Shown here one piece after another: positions 40,088-47,769 of a stretch of 49,665 nucleotides of DNA (positions within the stretch are counted from its first letter, which is position 1; each line of letters starts with the position of its first letter). The DNA comes from GWA1-54-12 sp964489845 (GTDB lineage Bacteria; Patescibacteriota; Minisyncoccia; UBA6257; GWB1-50-10). Below the pieces are notes generated by a model. That model did no database searches. It was not told where the DNA came from and was given only the letters and a program-made list of their open reading frames with translations. The translations under genes were made by a program, and so were the position numbers. The stretch lies in NCBI GenBank assembly GCA_964489845.1, contig CAZAZV010000004.1:1-49665 (forward strand). The letters are read 5' to 3'.

Positions 40088-40873
40088 TTAGATAAGCCTC
40101 TGTCTCGCATCTTTATCTATAAAAATATTAAACATATAGTTTCTAAATCCTCCGTCTACTTCCAAAAGATTCTTACCTTTCATTCCGATATTTTCCTTAA
40201 AGCGCTCCAAAAATCTCCTCTTGTATTTATCGCCAGACAATATAACGTCCGAAGCTAACTTCAAATCGTAGTTAATCGCACCGACTATAAGGTCAGCGAG
40301 TTGTAGTAGATCATTTGATTTTGAATCGAAACGCGCAACACCAGTCACCGCCAGTCTGTCAAATTTCTCATTAATTTTGCGCTTCACATCAACTTCAAAC
40401 CTCACGTTACTGGGGACGGTTATATAATCTGCTATAACAATAATTATTTCATTTTTTGAAATGTTTGATTCTAAAACCCTTATCGAGATATCTTCATACG
40501 CTTTCCATGGATTACCACTAAATTCCCGATTGAAATAGTCTCCCTGCTTATCAAGTGAATACGAGGAGAATGAAACACTTCGGGTAGAAAAGAGGGAATC
40601 GAGAGCAAATTCAGCAAATCCGAAATTGTTTTTTGAAAGCTTGTTGAATTTCATTTCATCATGAAAATTCCTCTTATTCCTTTCATAACCAATCCTGCTC
40701 TGAAGATAATAAGGTTGAGAACATTTAATGAAACCGACTGTAAAGAATGGGTCTTTGGGATTGCTCAAACTCCCGCTCTCATCAAGGAAATAAAACTTCG
40801 TCCAGATATTCTTATAATCAGCTAGACTTAATAATGATGTTTCGTCTTCCTTCATGGGAATTCTTCCAAACAT
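40088..40873 (-). CDS. DUF3800 protein
   Basis: 261 aa. FYFLDESGSLSNPKDPFFTVGFI (pattern D-E-S-G near 30) and the late SNDLLQLADLIVGAI (Gln-Leu-Ala-Asp) are the two acidic motifs of DUF3800, whose fold is RNase-H-like. Such proteins occur repeatedly in phage-defence and mobile regions and are suspected nucleases. It is encoded 19 nt after the nuclease-methylase gene. ATG 40855 is an alternative start with better local spacing (GGAAG upstream). Confidence 0.85.
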   Translation of the reverse strand: MFGRIPMKEDETSLLSLADYKNIWTKFYFLDESGSLSNPKDPFFTVGFIKCSQPYYLQSRIGYERNKRNFHDEMKFNKLSKNNFGFAEFALDSLFSTRSVSFSSYSLDKQGDYFNREFSGNPWKAYEDISIRVLESNISKNEIIIVIADYITVPSNVRFEVDVKRKINEKFDRLAVTGVARFDSKSNDLLQLADLIVGAINYDLKLASDVILSGDKYKRRFLERFKENIGMKGKNLLEVDGGFRNYMFNIFIDKDARQRLI

Positions 40874-40892
40874 ATTGTGTATGCCTCTAAAT

Positions 40893-42845
40893 CTAAAATT
40901 TTAATCCTTGTTCTTCTGTAAATTTCACAAACTCATCCGCGATTTCATCCAAATCGTGATCCAGCACTCGCCGGCCTTTCATATCGTGAACATAGTTTCC
41001 ATCTTTGTCTTTCTTATAAATATAATCCCCCGACGTATCCTTACCCGATTTCTTGGAAGTAGCCATAAAGATGGGGTAATCCTCCTGCGGTTCGCCCGCT
41101 GCGCCGCCCCACTTCTCAAGGAAAAGCACACTCGTTTTCGTCCCGGTGTGCGGTTTAAATGTGTTCCCGTGCAAGCCGACAACTGCAAGTATACGTGCTT
41201 TGCTAAAAAGATATTTGCGGACATATTCCATGTTCGTGTTGTTGAGAACCCCCTGCGGGAGCACGATGGCAAGCCGTCCGCCCGGCTTGAGCATGTCGAG
41301 CGTGCGCTCGATGAAGAGAATGTGGCGCTCGATGTTATTCCGGAGCTTCCCTCCATCCTTCCGCGCGAGCTCGTACTGGCGCAAGAGGCCCTGCTCCGGA
41401 TTCTCCCCGGCAAAGGGTGGATTGGTAAATAGTAAATCGAAATCTAGGTGTCGATATGTAAGCCTGTTGTCCTTCTCGCTCTCGGTATTCTCAAAACGGT
41501 GCAGTAAACCTTTGAGCGCAACGCGCGCGTCTTCCGCCTCGTCTCCCGTCCATTCGCGCGCATCAAGGGAATCTCTCTTGAAAATGTGATGCTTGCCATC
41601 CCCGGCTATGAGCATCAATGCCTGCGATATGCGGCGCATATTGTAGTCAAAATCAATGCCGTAGAGAAATTTCGACGCGTAGTCCTTCCGCGCGGCCTCG
41701 GTCTTGAGAAGCTTATCCCAGACGTGATACATCGTGTGGAGGAGGAAACCGCCAGAGCCGCACGCGGGATCAATGATGTGTTCTATCTCCTTGGGATTCA
41801 ACATCCTCACGCACATCTTGATGACATGGCGTGGCGTGAAATACTGACCCTTCTTGCCCTTAGAAACCTCGGCGATTAAGTACTCAAATGCCTGATCAAC
41901 AAGCTCGTACTCTCCCTGACCAAGCTCGAAGAGTCGGATATTCTCCATGAGCGGCGCGCAGATGTTGAGACGCGCCGGCGTCAATTTGATTCTGTCGGAC
42001 GGCTCGAACGTATCCGGCCACTCTTTCACTGCTTCCCGGAAGAGATCATTCACGACATCGTAGGTCCGTTGAGAATCTTTATAACCCCTGAAAAGCACTT
42101 CCTGCCCGGGGCGCCGCTCCCGCGCCAGTTTCTCATCGTAAAGTTTCGCATAGATAAGTTTGAACGCTTCCTCGAAAACATTAGCGCCGGACCCTGCGAG
42201 CGCGAGTTCCTCAATACGTTTCACGATTTTCACGAAGTCGAACTTCGGCGCTAGGTCATTCCATGTTCTCTTTATCTCGAACAAATCGTCGATGGTTTGG
42301 TCGACGGTCGGGATTGCCGCCAACGCTTCATACTCGCGGGGGTATGGGCGATAGAGAGTAACCTTATCGATACCATTTGACCACACACCTATCTCCGAAC
42401 CTTCCGCAGAAAGATAACTCTTCAACTGTTCAATTCCTTTCTTCTCGGTCGGGCTTTTCACTTCGATAATGATGTACGGCGTTATCTTGTCTTTCTTGTA
42501 CACTACAACATCCGCTGCCTTCGCGTGAATCTCCCTGCCAAAGTGAATACTTTTCTCCGTTTCGATGCGCTCGAACGGATACTTATAATCCGTGTGTAAC
42601 TTGTTGAGCCACAGCTGGCGTATGATTTCTTCCGGCTTCCCTTTCTGCTTCGCCTCGTCAAACACAACGCGGTAGCTACCGGATTTGAGATCTTTGATAT
42701 AAAACTTGCCGCGTTCTTTCTCAATAATTTCGAGCACGCTTTCAAAATCCACGCTCTCAAACTCCTTGAGGCCGTAAGCCATTTCGGTATCGCGAAACAC
42801 TTTCCCGATTACCTCGCCTGTTACATTTGGTTTCTTCGTTGGCAT
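40893..42845 (-). CDS. Restriction nuclease-N6-adenine methylase fusion (HSDR_N + N6_Mtase)
   Basis: 650 aa. The N-terminal PD-(D/E)xK-like nuclease module (about 60-170) has Asp112 (KAADVVVYK) and Glu128-Val-Lys130 (IIIEVKSPTEKKGIEQ), as in the N-domain of HsdR. The N6-adenine methylase domain has motif I DPACGSGGF (359-367) and motif IV NPPF (475-478). No HsdR helicase lies in the window. Fusion of nuclease and methylase with a separate S subunit recalls type IIB/IIG enzymes such as BcgI, whose A subunit has a similar size. Alternatively it is a methylase with an inactive nuclease-like domain. It starts 1 nt after the lexA stop. Confidence 0.88.
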   Translation of the reverse strand: MPTKKPNVTGEVIGKVFRDTEMAYGLKEFESVDFESVLEIIEKERGKFYIKDLKSGSYRVVFDEAKQKGKPEEIIRQLWLNKLHTDYKYPFERIETEKSIHFGREIHAKAADVVVYKKDKITPYIIIEVKSPTEKKGIEQLKSYLSAEGSEIGVWSNGIDKVTLYRPYPREYEALAAIPTVDQTIDDLFEIKRTWNDLAPKFDFVKIVKRIEELALAGSGANVFEEAFKLIYAKLYDEKLARERRPGQEVLFRGYKDSQRTYDVVNDLFREAVKEWPDTFEPSDRIKLTPARLNICAPLMENIRLFELGQGEYELVDQAFEYLIAEVSKGKKGQYFTPRHVIKMCVRMLNPKEIEHIIDPACGSGGFLLHTMYHVWDKLLKTEAARKDYASKFLYGIDFDYNMRRISQALMLIAGDGKHHIFKRDSLDAREWTGDEAEDARVALKGLLHRFENTESEKDNRLTYRHLDFDLLFTNPPFAGENPEQGLLRQYELARKDGGKLRNNIERHILFIERTLDMLKPGGRLAIVLPQGVLNNTNMEYVRKYLFSKARILAVVGLHGNTFKPHTGTKTSVLFLEKWGGAAGEPQEDYPIFMATSKKSGKDTSGDYIYKKDKDGNYVHDMKGRRVLDHDLDEIADEFVKFTEEQGLKF

Positions 42846-42846
42846 A

Positions 42847-43485
42847 TTATTTCACCGGCCGCCACTGCTCATTATTCAACACCGCGACAACCTTACCGGC
42901 TAAACGTGTCTCTTCTGTAAAGAGAATATTTTCATAGTTGGGATTTTCCGGTTTGAGATAAACGTACGGTGGTTTATCTTCCGACATAAAACGTTTCACG
43001 GTCGCGTTCCCCTCACAATGCGCGAGAACAATGTCACCCGAAATAAATTCTTTCTCATCTTTCACGAGCACCACATCACCGTCGGCAATACCGGCATTAA
43101 TCATCGAGTCACCCGAAATTTTGAGGAGGAAAACATTGTCCCTGAACCTCGCAACCTCATGAGAAACTTGCTGCCACATTCCCGCTTGCTCAATCGCTTC
43201 AATCGGACTACCGGCGCTCGTCACGCCAAGAAACGGCGCGAGCGGCCGCTTATCAAGCAATTTATATCCAAGCGGCAGTATCTGGATTCCCCGCGCTTGA
43301 GCCTCTTGTCTCCTAATCGCTCCAACTTTTTCGAGCTTCTCCAGAAGCTCCAATACTGATTGATTGGATACCACATCAAGCTCACCCCTCATCTCCTGAA
43401 GTGTCGGAGGAAAACCAGTACTGCTCACGTGCCGATAAATAAGTGTCAAAAGCTCCGCTTGTCGCTCAGTTACCACACTTTCCAT
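42847..43485 (-). CDS. lexA: LexA repressor
   Basis: 212 aa from the ATG at 43485. The winged-helix DNA-binding domain (4-65) is followed by the self-cleavage site Ala91-Gly92 (TSAGSP) and the catalytic dyad Ser127 (SGDSM) and Lys164 (NATVKRF), all intact. RecA-stimulated cleavage should relieve SOS repression. The promoter is TTGTAC-17-TATTAT, with a palindrome GACCA-AA-TGGTC in the spacer, and the ATG follows the -10 by 7 nt. The longer frame to 43527 would include this promoter and is rejected. It is cotranscribed with the restriction gene. Confidence 0.94.
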   Translation of the reverse strand: MESVVTERQAELLTLIYRHVSSTGFPPTLQEMRGELDVVSNQSVLELLEKLEKVGAIRRQEAQARGIQILPLGYKLLDKRPLAPFLGVTSAGSPIEAIEQAGMWQQVSHEVARFRDNVFLLKISGDSMINAGIADGDVVLVKDEKEFISGDIVLAHCEGNATVKRFMSEDKPPYVYLKPENPNYENILFTEETRLAGKVVAVLNNEQWRPVK

Positions 43486-43492
43486 ACAACTA

Positions 43493-43521
43493 ATAATACC
43501 CGACCAAATGGTCAGGTACAA
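43493..43521 (-). promoter_or_regulatory. lexA promoter with internal LexA-type operator
   Basis: Minus strand: TTGTAC (43516-43521), a 17-nt spacer and TATTAT (43493-43498). The 12-bp palindrome GACCAAATGGTC (43502-43513) fills the spacer, the ideal place for autorepression. It is not the E. coli CTG-N10-CAG or Bacillus GAAC-N4-GTTC form, so it may define this lineage's SOS box. Confidence 0.7.
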
Positions 43522-43523
43522 TA

Positions 43524-43539
43524 CCACAGCTGTGGATAA
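43524..43539 (-). promoter_or_regulatory. DnaA box within a CCACAGCTGTGG palindrome
   Basis: Perfect TTATCCACA on the minus strand (43531-43539), overlapping a 12-bp palindrome (43524-43535). It lies 4 nt after the rarA stop and just upstream of the lexA -35. Confidence 0.5.
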
Positions 43540-43542
43540 TTT

Positions 43543-44724
43543 CTATTTATCCTCCAGGTACTTCCGTCCTCGGAGCTCGTCCGGGAGGAGGTCGTCCCGG
43601 GTGTAGCGCTCATAGCCCTCGCCGTAGCGGAGCTCGCGCATCAGTTTCGTGACGGCATTCCGGATTTTGAGAGGTATGGGCAGGTTTCCGTGCTTTTTCA
43701 CGTCGTCTACGGCCGCGAAGTACGCGTTATACGACGCCCGGCTCTTGGGAGCCAAAGCGAGATAATTCGCTCCGTGTGCGAGGTTGATTGCGCACTCCGG
43801 GTAACCGATGATTTCCACAGCGCGGAACACGTCGTCTGCGACCAAGAGGGCCTTCGGGTCGGCGAGTCCCACATCCTCGGAAGCAAAAATGACCATACGG
43901 CGCGCGATAAACTTCGGGTCCTCCCCCGCCTCCACCATCCGCGCGAGGTAGTAGAGGGCGGCGTCGGGCTGACTCGCCCGCATTGATTTGATAAACGCGG
44001 AGATGGTGTTGTAGTGCTCCTCCGCCTTCTTGTCGTAGCGGAGAAACTTGGACTGGAGCGTGTTCTTCAAGGACTCGACGGTAATCTCGCCGTAGAATTC
44101 GTGCGCGTTCTCAAGGAGCGTAATCGCCTGACGTGCGTCGCCGTTCGCCATCCCGATAAGCCAGTCCTCCGCGTCGGAAGACATCTTGAGCTTCGTCCGG
44201 CGGACAATTGCGCGCATCTCGTCTTCGGAGAGCTCGTTCAAAACGAAAACGCGGCAGCGCGAGAGAAGCGGCGCAATCACTTCAAACGACGGGTTTTCCG
44301 TCGTTGCGCCGATTAAGGTCAAGGCCCCGCTCTCGACGTACGGCAGGAGGAAATCCTGCTGGGCCTTGTTGAACCGGTGAATCTCGTCCAAGAAGAGAAT
44401 CTTTGGCTTCACGCTCCCCTGCTTCACGAACAGATTGTTCCCCACAGGGCCCGCGCCGAGAATACGCTTGACATCATCCTTCCCCGCCGAGACGGCGGAG
44501 AGCTCTGAAAGAGCGGCGTCAAGATTCTTCGCGTAGATTTTCGCCAAAGTCGTCTTGCCGCACCCGGGCGGACCCCAGAGGATGAAGGAAAAGAGATGCC
44601 GCTTTTCAATCGCGATGCGGAGTGGCTTCCCCGCGCCCACGAGGTGCTCCTGGCCCACGAATTCGTCGAGGGTTTTCGGTCGTATCCGGGAAGCGAGCGG
44701 CTCCGTATCCTTAAGGGAACTCAT
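43543..44724 (-). CDS. rarA: RarA/MgsA replication-associated recombination AAA+ ATPase
   Basis: 393 aa. TLDEFVGQEHLVG, Walker A GPPGCGKTT (51-59), Walker B ILFLDEIHRFNK, sensor GATTENPSFEV and the C-terminal tetramerisation domain (YYLARMVEAGEDPKFIARR...) are all typical. It acts at stalled forks and exchanges with SSB-coated DNA. It is encoded directly upstream of lexA. TACGAT lies 6 nt before the ATG, and no ribosome site is seen. Elsewhere rarA (mgsA) often clusters with DNA-repair or lolA-serS genes. Confidence 0.95.
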   Translation of the reverse strand: MSSLKDTEPLASRIRPKTLDEFVGQEHLVGAGKPLRIAIEKRHLFSFILWGPPGCGKTTLAKIYAKNLDAALSELSAVSAGKDDVKRILGAGPVGNNLFVKQGSVKPKILFLDEIHRFNKAQQDFLLPYVESGALTLIGATTENPSFEVIAPLLSRCRVFVLNELSEDEMRAIVRRTKLKMSSDAEDWLIGMANGDARQAITLLENAHEFYGEITVESLKNTLQSKFLRYDKKAEEHYNTISAFIKSMRASQPDAALYYLARMVEAGEDPKFIARRMVIFASEDVGLADPKALLVADDVFRAVEIIGYPECAINLAHGANYLALAPKSRASYNAYFAAVDDVKKHGNLPIPLKIRNAVTKLMRELRYGEGYERYTRDDLLPDELRGRKYLEDK

Positions 44725-44759
44725 CTAAAAATCGTACCCCCGAGAGGAGGTGAACGCAA

Positions 44760-44792
44760 AAGAAAGCCGCCCTTGGAGAGAGCGGCTTTCTT
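44760..44792 (-). terminator. Terminator between the DUF5666 gene and rarA
   Basis: An 11-bp stem AAGAAAGCCGC / GCGGCTTTCTT with an 11-nt loop. On the minus strand, the T-rich arm TTTCTTTTG follows, so it ends the 44813 gene. Confidence 0.75.
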
Positions 44793-44812
44793 ATGTCACG
44801 CAGAATCGCGCA

Positions 44813-45595
44813 TTAGAATCCGAAGAGGTGTTGGAAGAACCCGAAAATCGTTCCGAAGATGCCGCGCCGCTTGGGCTCACCGGGAAGCGGCTTCGCCGTT
44901 TGGTCGTGTACCGATGAGGCGACGACGGACGTTCCCGTCACCGTCCCCTGCACGAGGACCTGGTCTCCCACCTTCACGCTCGAGAGCGTCGAGGTCGCGT
45001 TGCCGCTTGTCACCGTCGCGCCCGAAGCGTCAACCGTGTACGTCGCGTTGCTCGCGTTCGTGAGCGTGATGGTTGAGCCGCTCACCGCTTTCACCGTACC
45101 GCCTACGACTGGCTGCCCGTTCCCCTGGAACGCGGGGTTCGCCTGCCACCCCTGCCACGTCGAGGTTGCCCGGCCCCGGTCGCCCATGGGCCGCTGCGGC
45201 ATGCCGTCGCGAATCGTCGTCGCCGAAACCGCCGTGCCGCTCACCGTTCCCTGCACCGCGACCGTGTCGCCCACCGCAACCGCGGCAAGCGTCGAGGTTG
45301 CGTTGTTCTTCAAAACGGTCGCCTTCGAGGCGTCAACCGTATACGTCGTCGCCGTCGCATTCGGACCGAAGCCCCTACTCGCGAGCGTGAGCGTCGTGCC
45401 GCTTATGGCTGACACCGTCCCGAACACCCCATGCATGCCCCCGCGACCGAACGCCCAATGAGTGCCCTTGCCGCCCACATTCGTCGGTCCCGCCGCGCTC
45501 GCCACGGCGCTGAAGACGAGGAATCCCACGATAGCAACGCTCCCCACGGCGAACACCACCGTATGCTTTATCTCTTGCTTCATAAGAACGCGCAT
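44813..45595 (-). CDS. Exported protein with two DUF5666 domains
   Basis: 260 aa (or 256 from the ATG at 45583). A signal peptide (about 12-34, ending ASAAG) precedes two similar beta repeats of about 65 residues: VFGTVSAISGTTLTL ... VGDTVAVQGTVSG (57-125) and VGGTVKAVSGSTITL ... VGDQVLVQGTVTG (162-228). A basic and hydrophobic tail follows (RRGIFGTIFGFFQHLFGF pattern) that could re-anchor the protein. This domain family is common in CPR and has no known reaction. The repeats suggest internal duplication. Confidence 0.85.
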   Translation of the reverse strand: MRVLMKQEIKHTVVFAVGSVAIVGFLVFSAVASAAGPTNVGGKGTHWAFGRGGMHGVFGTVSAISGTTLTLASRGFGPNATATTYTVDASKATVLKNNATSTLAAVAVGDTVAVQGTVSGTAVSATTIRDGMPQRPMGDRGRATSTWQGWQANPAFQGNGQPVVGGTVKAVSGSTITLTNASNATYTVDASGATVTSGNATSTLSSVKVGDQVLVQGTVTGTSVVASSVHDQTAKPLPGEPKRRGIFGTIFGFFQHLFGF

Positions 45596-45653
45596 AAAAG
45601 TTTGTGTCTTTGACCTTTGACACTTCTAATACATCGGGCAGGCGGAAATTATT

Positions 45654-46148
45654 TCACGCCGCGGAGCGGTACCGTTTGAAGATGAAACGGTCGAGACCAA
45701 GGCGTCCGGCGCCGTGCCCCGCGACGAGGAGAAGCACCTGGAGGACGAGGAGAATGGGATTCACACTCACGGTCCCGGCGAAAAGGTAGTTCAGGTTCAT
45801 AAACGCGCCAAAGAATGCCGCGATGCTCGTGAAAAGCCCGAGGACGAGTGCGACGCCAACCGCGAGCTCGCCGAACGTAACGAGGTATGAAATCGCGACC
45901 GGATGCACGAGCGCGACGTGCTGTATGAAGTACGCGTACCAGCCCGACACGTCTGGATGAGCCCCCGCCGCTTTCGTGAGCGCACTCGTAAGAAATCCGT
46001 GGATGGCCGTCCCGGCGCTGCTTCCCACCCACGCGGGGCTATGCAGCTTCTCCCATCCCGCCGCGAGCCACTCATAAGCGACGTAGAGGCGGACGGCGAG
46101 CCACACCCACGCGAAACGCGCACTCACGAATATTTCCATACCATTCAT
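45654..46148 (-). CDS. DoxX-like membrane protein
   Basis: 164 aa with four membrane helices. RLYVAYEWLAAGWEKL and the later YLVTFGELAVGVALVLGLFT are DoxX family signatures; some members take part in quinone-linked redox or stress responses. M1 or M4 could start. A second, longer DoxX-like protein is encoded 0.5 kb away on the same strand. It is divergent from the 46170 gene, whose start lies 22 bp away. Confidence 0.86.
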   Translation of the reverse strand: MNGMEIFVSARFAWVWLAVRLYVAYEWLAAGWEKLHSPAWVGSSAGTAIHGFLTSALTKAAGAHPDVSGWYAYFIQHVALVHPVAISYLVTFGELAVGVALVLGLFTSIAAFFGAFMNLNYLFAGTVSVNPILLVLQVLLLVAGHGAGRLGLDRFIFKRYRSAA

Positions 46149-46154
46149 TGTAGC

Positions 46155-46160
46155 TATAAT
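46155..46160 (+). promoter_or_regulatory. -10 box of the 46170 gene
   Basis: Perfect TATAAT, 9 nt before the ATG; leader of about 2 nt at most and no ribosome site. Confidence 0.5.
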
Positions 46161-46169
46161 GAAACTATC

Positions 46170-46646
46170 ATGAAAGGAAGAAGATTGCTCATCACGATTC
46201 CGTTCCTCGCGGTCATCGCGCTCGCCATATGGTTCTGGACGCGCGCCCAGGACGCGACGGGGTACTTCGGTCTCCCCGTCGTCTCATGTGTCGATTCGAC
46301 CGAGTCGATAGCGCAAACCTTCGCGTTCCGCCTGCAACTCACGGTAAACGGCGTAAACGTCCCGCTCGGCGCTTCCATCGGCCACGACCCGGGGAAATGC
46401 ATCCGCGAAATCCATACGGATGACGGGAGCGGCACGGTGAACGTGCGGAGCAACAGCGCGACGGAACAGTTCACGCTCGGAGAATTCTTCGACGTCTGGC
46501 ACAAGCAATTCACCGCGACTGATTTCATGGGGCACCCTATCGGCAACGGGCACGGCGTGAGCGTGTCAGTAAACGGCACGGCAGTCACGACGGGCGCACA
46601 GACATTTCTCCACCCGAACGACGTCGTCACCGTCTCCTACGACTGA
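46170..46646 (+). CDS. Anchored exported protein, unknown
   Basis: 158 aa. One membrane helix (6-22), then a beta-rich domain with two Cys (VVSCVD, PGKCIRE) that may pair, and a C-terminal half of ubiquitin-like look (FTLGEFFDVW ... VSVSVNGTAV ... LHPNDVVTVSYD). The final LHPNDVVTVSY block resembles the GPNDVITISY-type end of small CPR exported proteins. Function unknown. Its 3' end overlaps the convergent DoxX-like gene by 10 nt. Confidence 0.7.
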   Translation: MKGRRLLITIPFLAVIALAIWFWTRAQDATGYFGLPVVSCVDSTESIAQTFAFRLQLTVNGVNVPLGASIGHDPGKCIREIHTDDGSGTVNVRSNSATEQFTLGEFFDVWHKQFTATDFMGHPIGNGHGVSVSVNGTAVTTGAQTFLHPNDVVTVSYD

Positions 46647-47671
46647 CGGCGAAAGAGCCCCTTGAGCCACGGCACGATGCGCGCGTCGAGCGTGTAGTGG
46701 TCTTTGGCGTTCAAGAGAAGTGAGAACGAAATGCCGTAGAGCATGAAGTGCGGCCACAAGAGCTCGCGGAAATACAGAATCGAGAGCGTGATGAAGGCGA
46801 GCGAGATGAGAATCGTCCACCGCATGCAGAACCCGATGAGGATGAAAAGCCCGATGAGAATCTCGGAGACACCCGCTCCCGCCGCGATAAAGCCGGCGGT
46901 GGTATGGAAGAAATCCTGGAGATGGTACTGGTTGTACACCGCGATGGTGAGTGATTGGTGCAGGAACTTGATGGTGTAGCCGGCGTAGATAAGCGCGACA
47001 CCGTAGAGGATGCGGACGATCGGCGTCTCGAGAAATCGTTTCCCCTCCGCCCCCCTCCACCACCGCCGCTCGCCGAAAAAGAGTTTGTCGAACGAAAGGA
47101 ACCGCGAGCCGAAAAGGAAGAGGACGATAAGCTCGCCGAGATAGTTCGTATACGTGAGCATATACACGCCGAAATGGGCGCTTGCATAGAAATACAGGAT
47201 AATGCCGACAGCGGCAGCGGCCTCGGTGAGCGTCCCCGTGAGCACCATGAGCGCGATGACGAAAAGCAGGAGTTGTATCACCGGACCGAAGGGCAGCTGC
47301 GAGAGCGGAAGCTCGGGACCGAGAATCACGTTACCGAGCGCGGCGTAGAAAAAGGAGGCGCTTATGGCGAGGCGGATGATGAGCGGCCCGACGACGGCGA
47401 TGCGCCGTATAAACGCATCCACAATCTCCGCGAGCGGCGTCGTCGCCCAAAGGAAAACGAGTACGAACGAGAGCGCGACAAGGCCGCCGATGAGGAGAAA
47501 GGTATTGAGGTGCGCGGGGTCGACGAGCGGCGCGAAGGGGTGCGGCGAGTACGTCTGCAACCCTTGCTGGAACTCCTGCGCGGGGAGCACGTACGCTTCG
47601 TGCGCGGAGACGGGCAGCGCGAATGCGCCGCACGCGGCGACGAGCGCGAGGAAAATAAAAATACGTTTCAC
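46637..47671 (-). CDS. Multi-pass DoxX-like membrane protein with signal peptide
   Basis: 344 aa from GTG. A signal peptide ends at VSAHEAY (about 23), followed by a short extracytoplasmic segment, then about eight helices in two halves, each with DoxX-like features (LIIRLAISASFFYAALGNVILGP; ILIGLFILIGFCMRWTILISL). TATAAT stands 7 nt before the GTG. It may work with the shorter DoxX protein at 45654, but this is not shown. No redox motif is visible. Confidence 0.78.
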   Translation of the reverse strand: MKRIFIFLALVAACGAFALPVSAHEAYVLPAQEFQQGLQTYSPHPFAPLVDPAHLNTFLLIGGLVALSFVLVFLWATTPLAEIVDAFIRRIAVVGPLIIRLAISASFFYAALGNVILGPELPLSQLPFGPVIQLLLFVIALMVLTGTLTEAAAAVGIILYFYASAHFGVYMLTYTNYLGELIVLFLFGSRFLSFDKLFFGERRWWRGAEGKRFLETPIVRILYGVALIYAGYTIKFLHQSLTIAVYNQYHLQDFFHTTAGFIAAGAGVSEILIGLFILIGFCMRWTILISLAFITLSILYFRELLWPHFMLYGISFSLLLNAKDHYTLDARIVPWLKGLFRRQS

Positions 47672-47678
47672 AGAAATT

Positions 47679-47684
47679 ATTATA
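47679..47684 (-). promoter_or_regulatory. -10 box of the 46637 gene (leaderless type)
   Basis: Perfect TATAAT, 7 nt before the GTG at 47671. Confidence 0.55.
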
Positions 47685-47714
47685 ACGCGGAGATAGGACG
47701 TGACGAAAATAAAA

Positions 47715-47738
47715 CAGGGCTGGCAACGCCAGGCCCTG
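47715..47738 (-). terminator. Terminator of the zinc-ribbon protein gene
   Basis: CAGGG-C-CTGGC pairs with GCCAG-CCCTG (one bulge), followed on the minus strand by TTTTATTTT. Confidence 0.85.
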
Positions 47739-47769
47739 CTTCTCCCAAGACGTCAACGGATTGTAGGCA

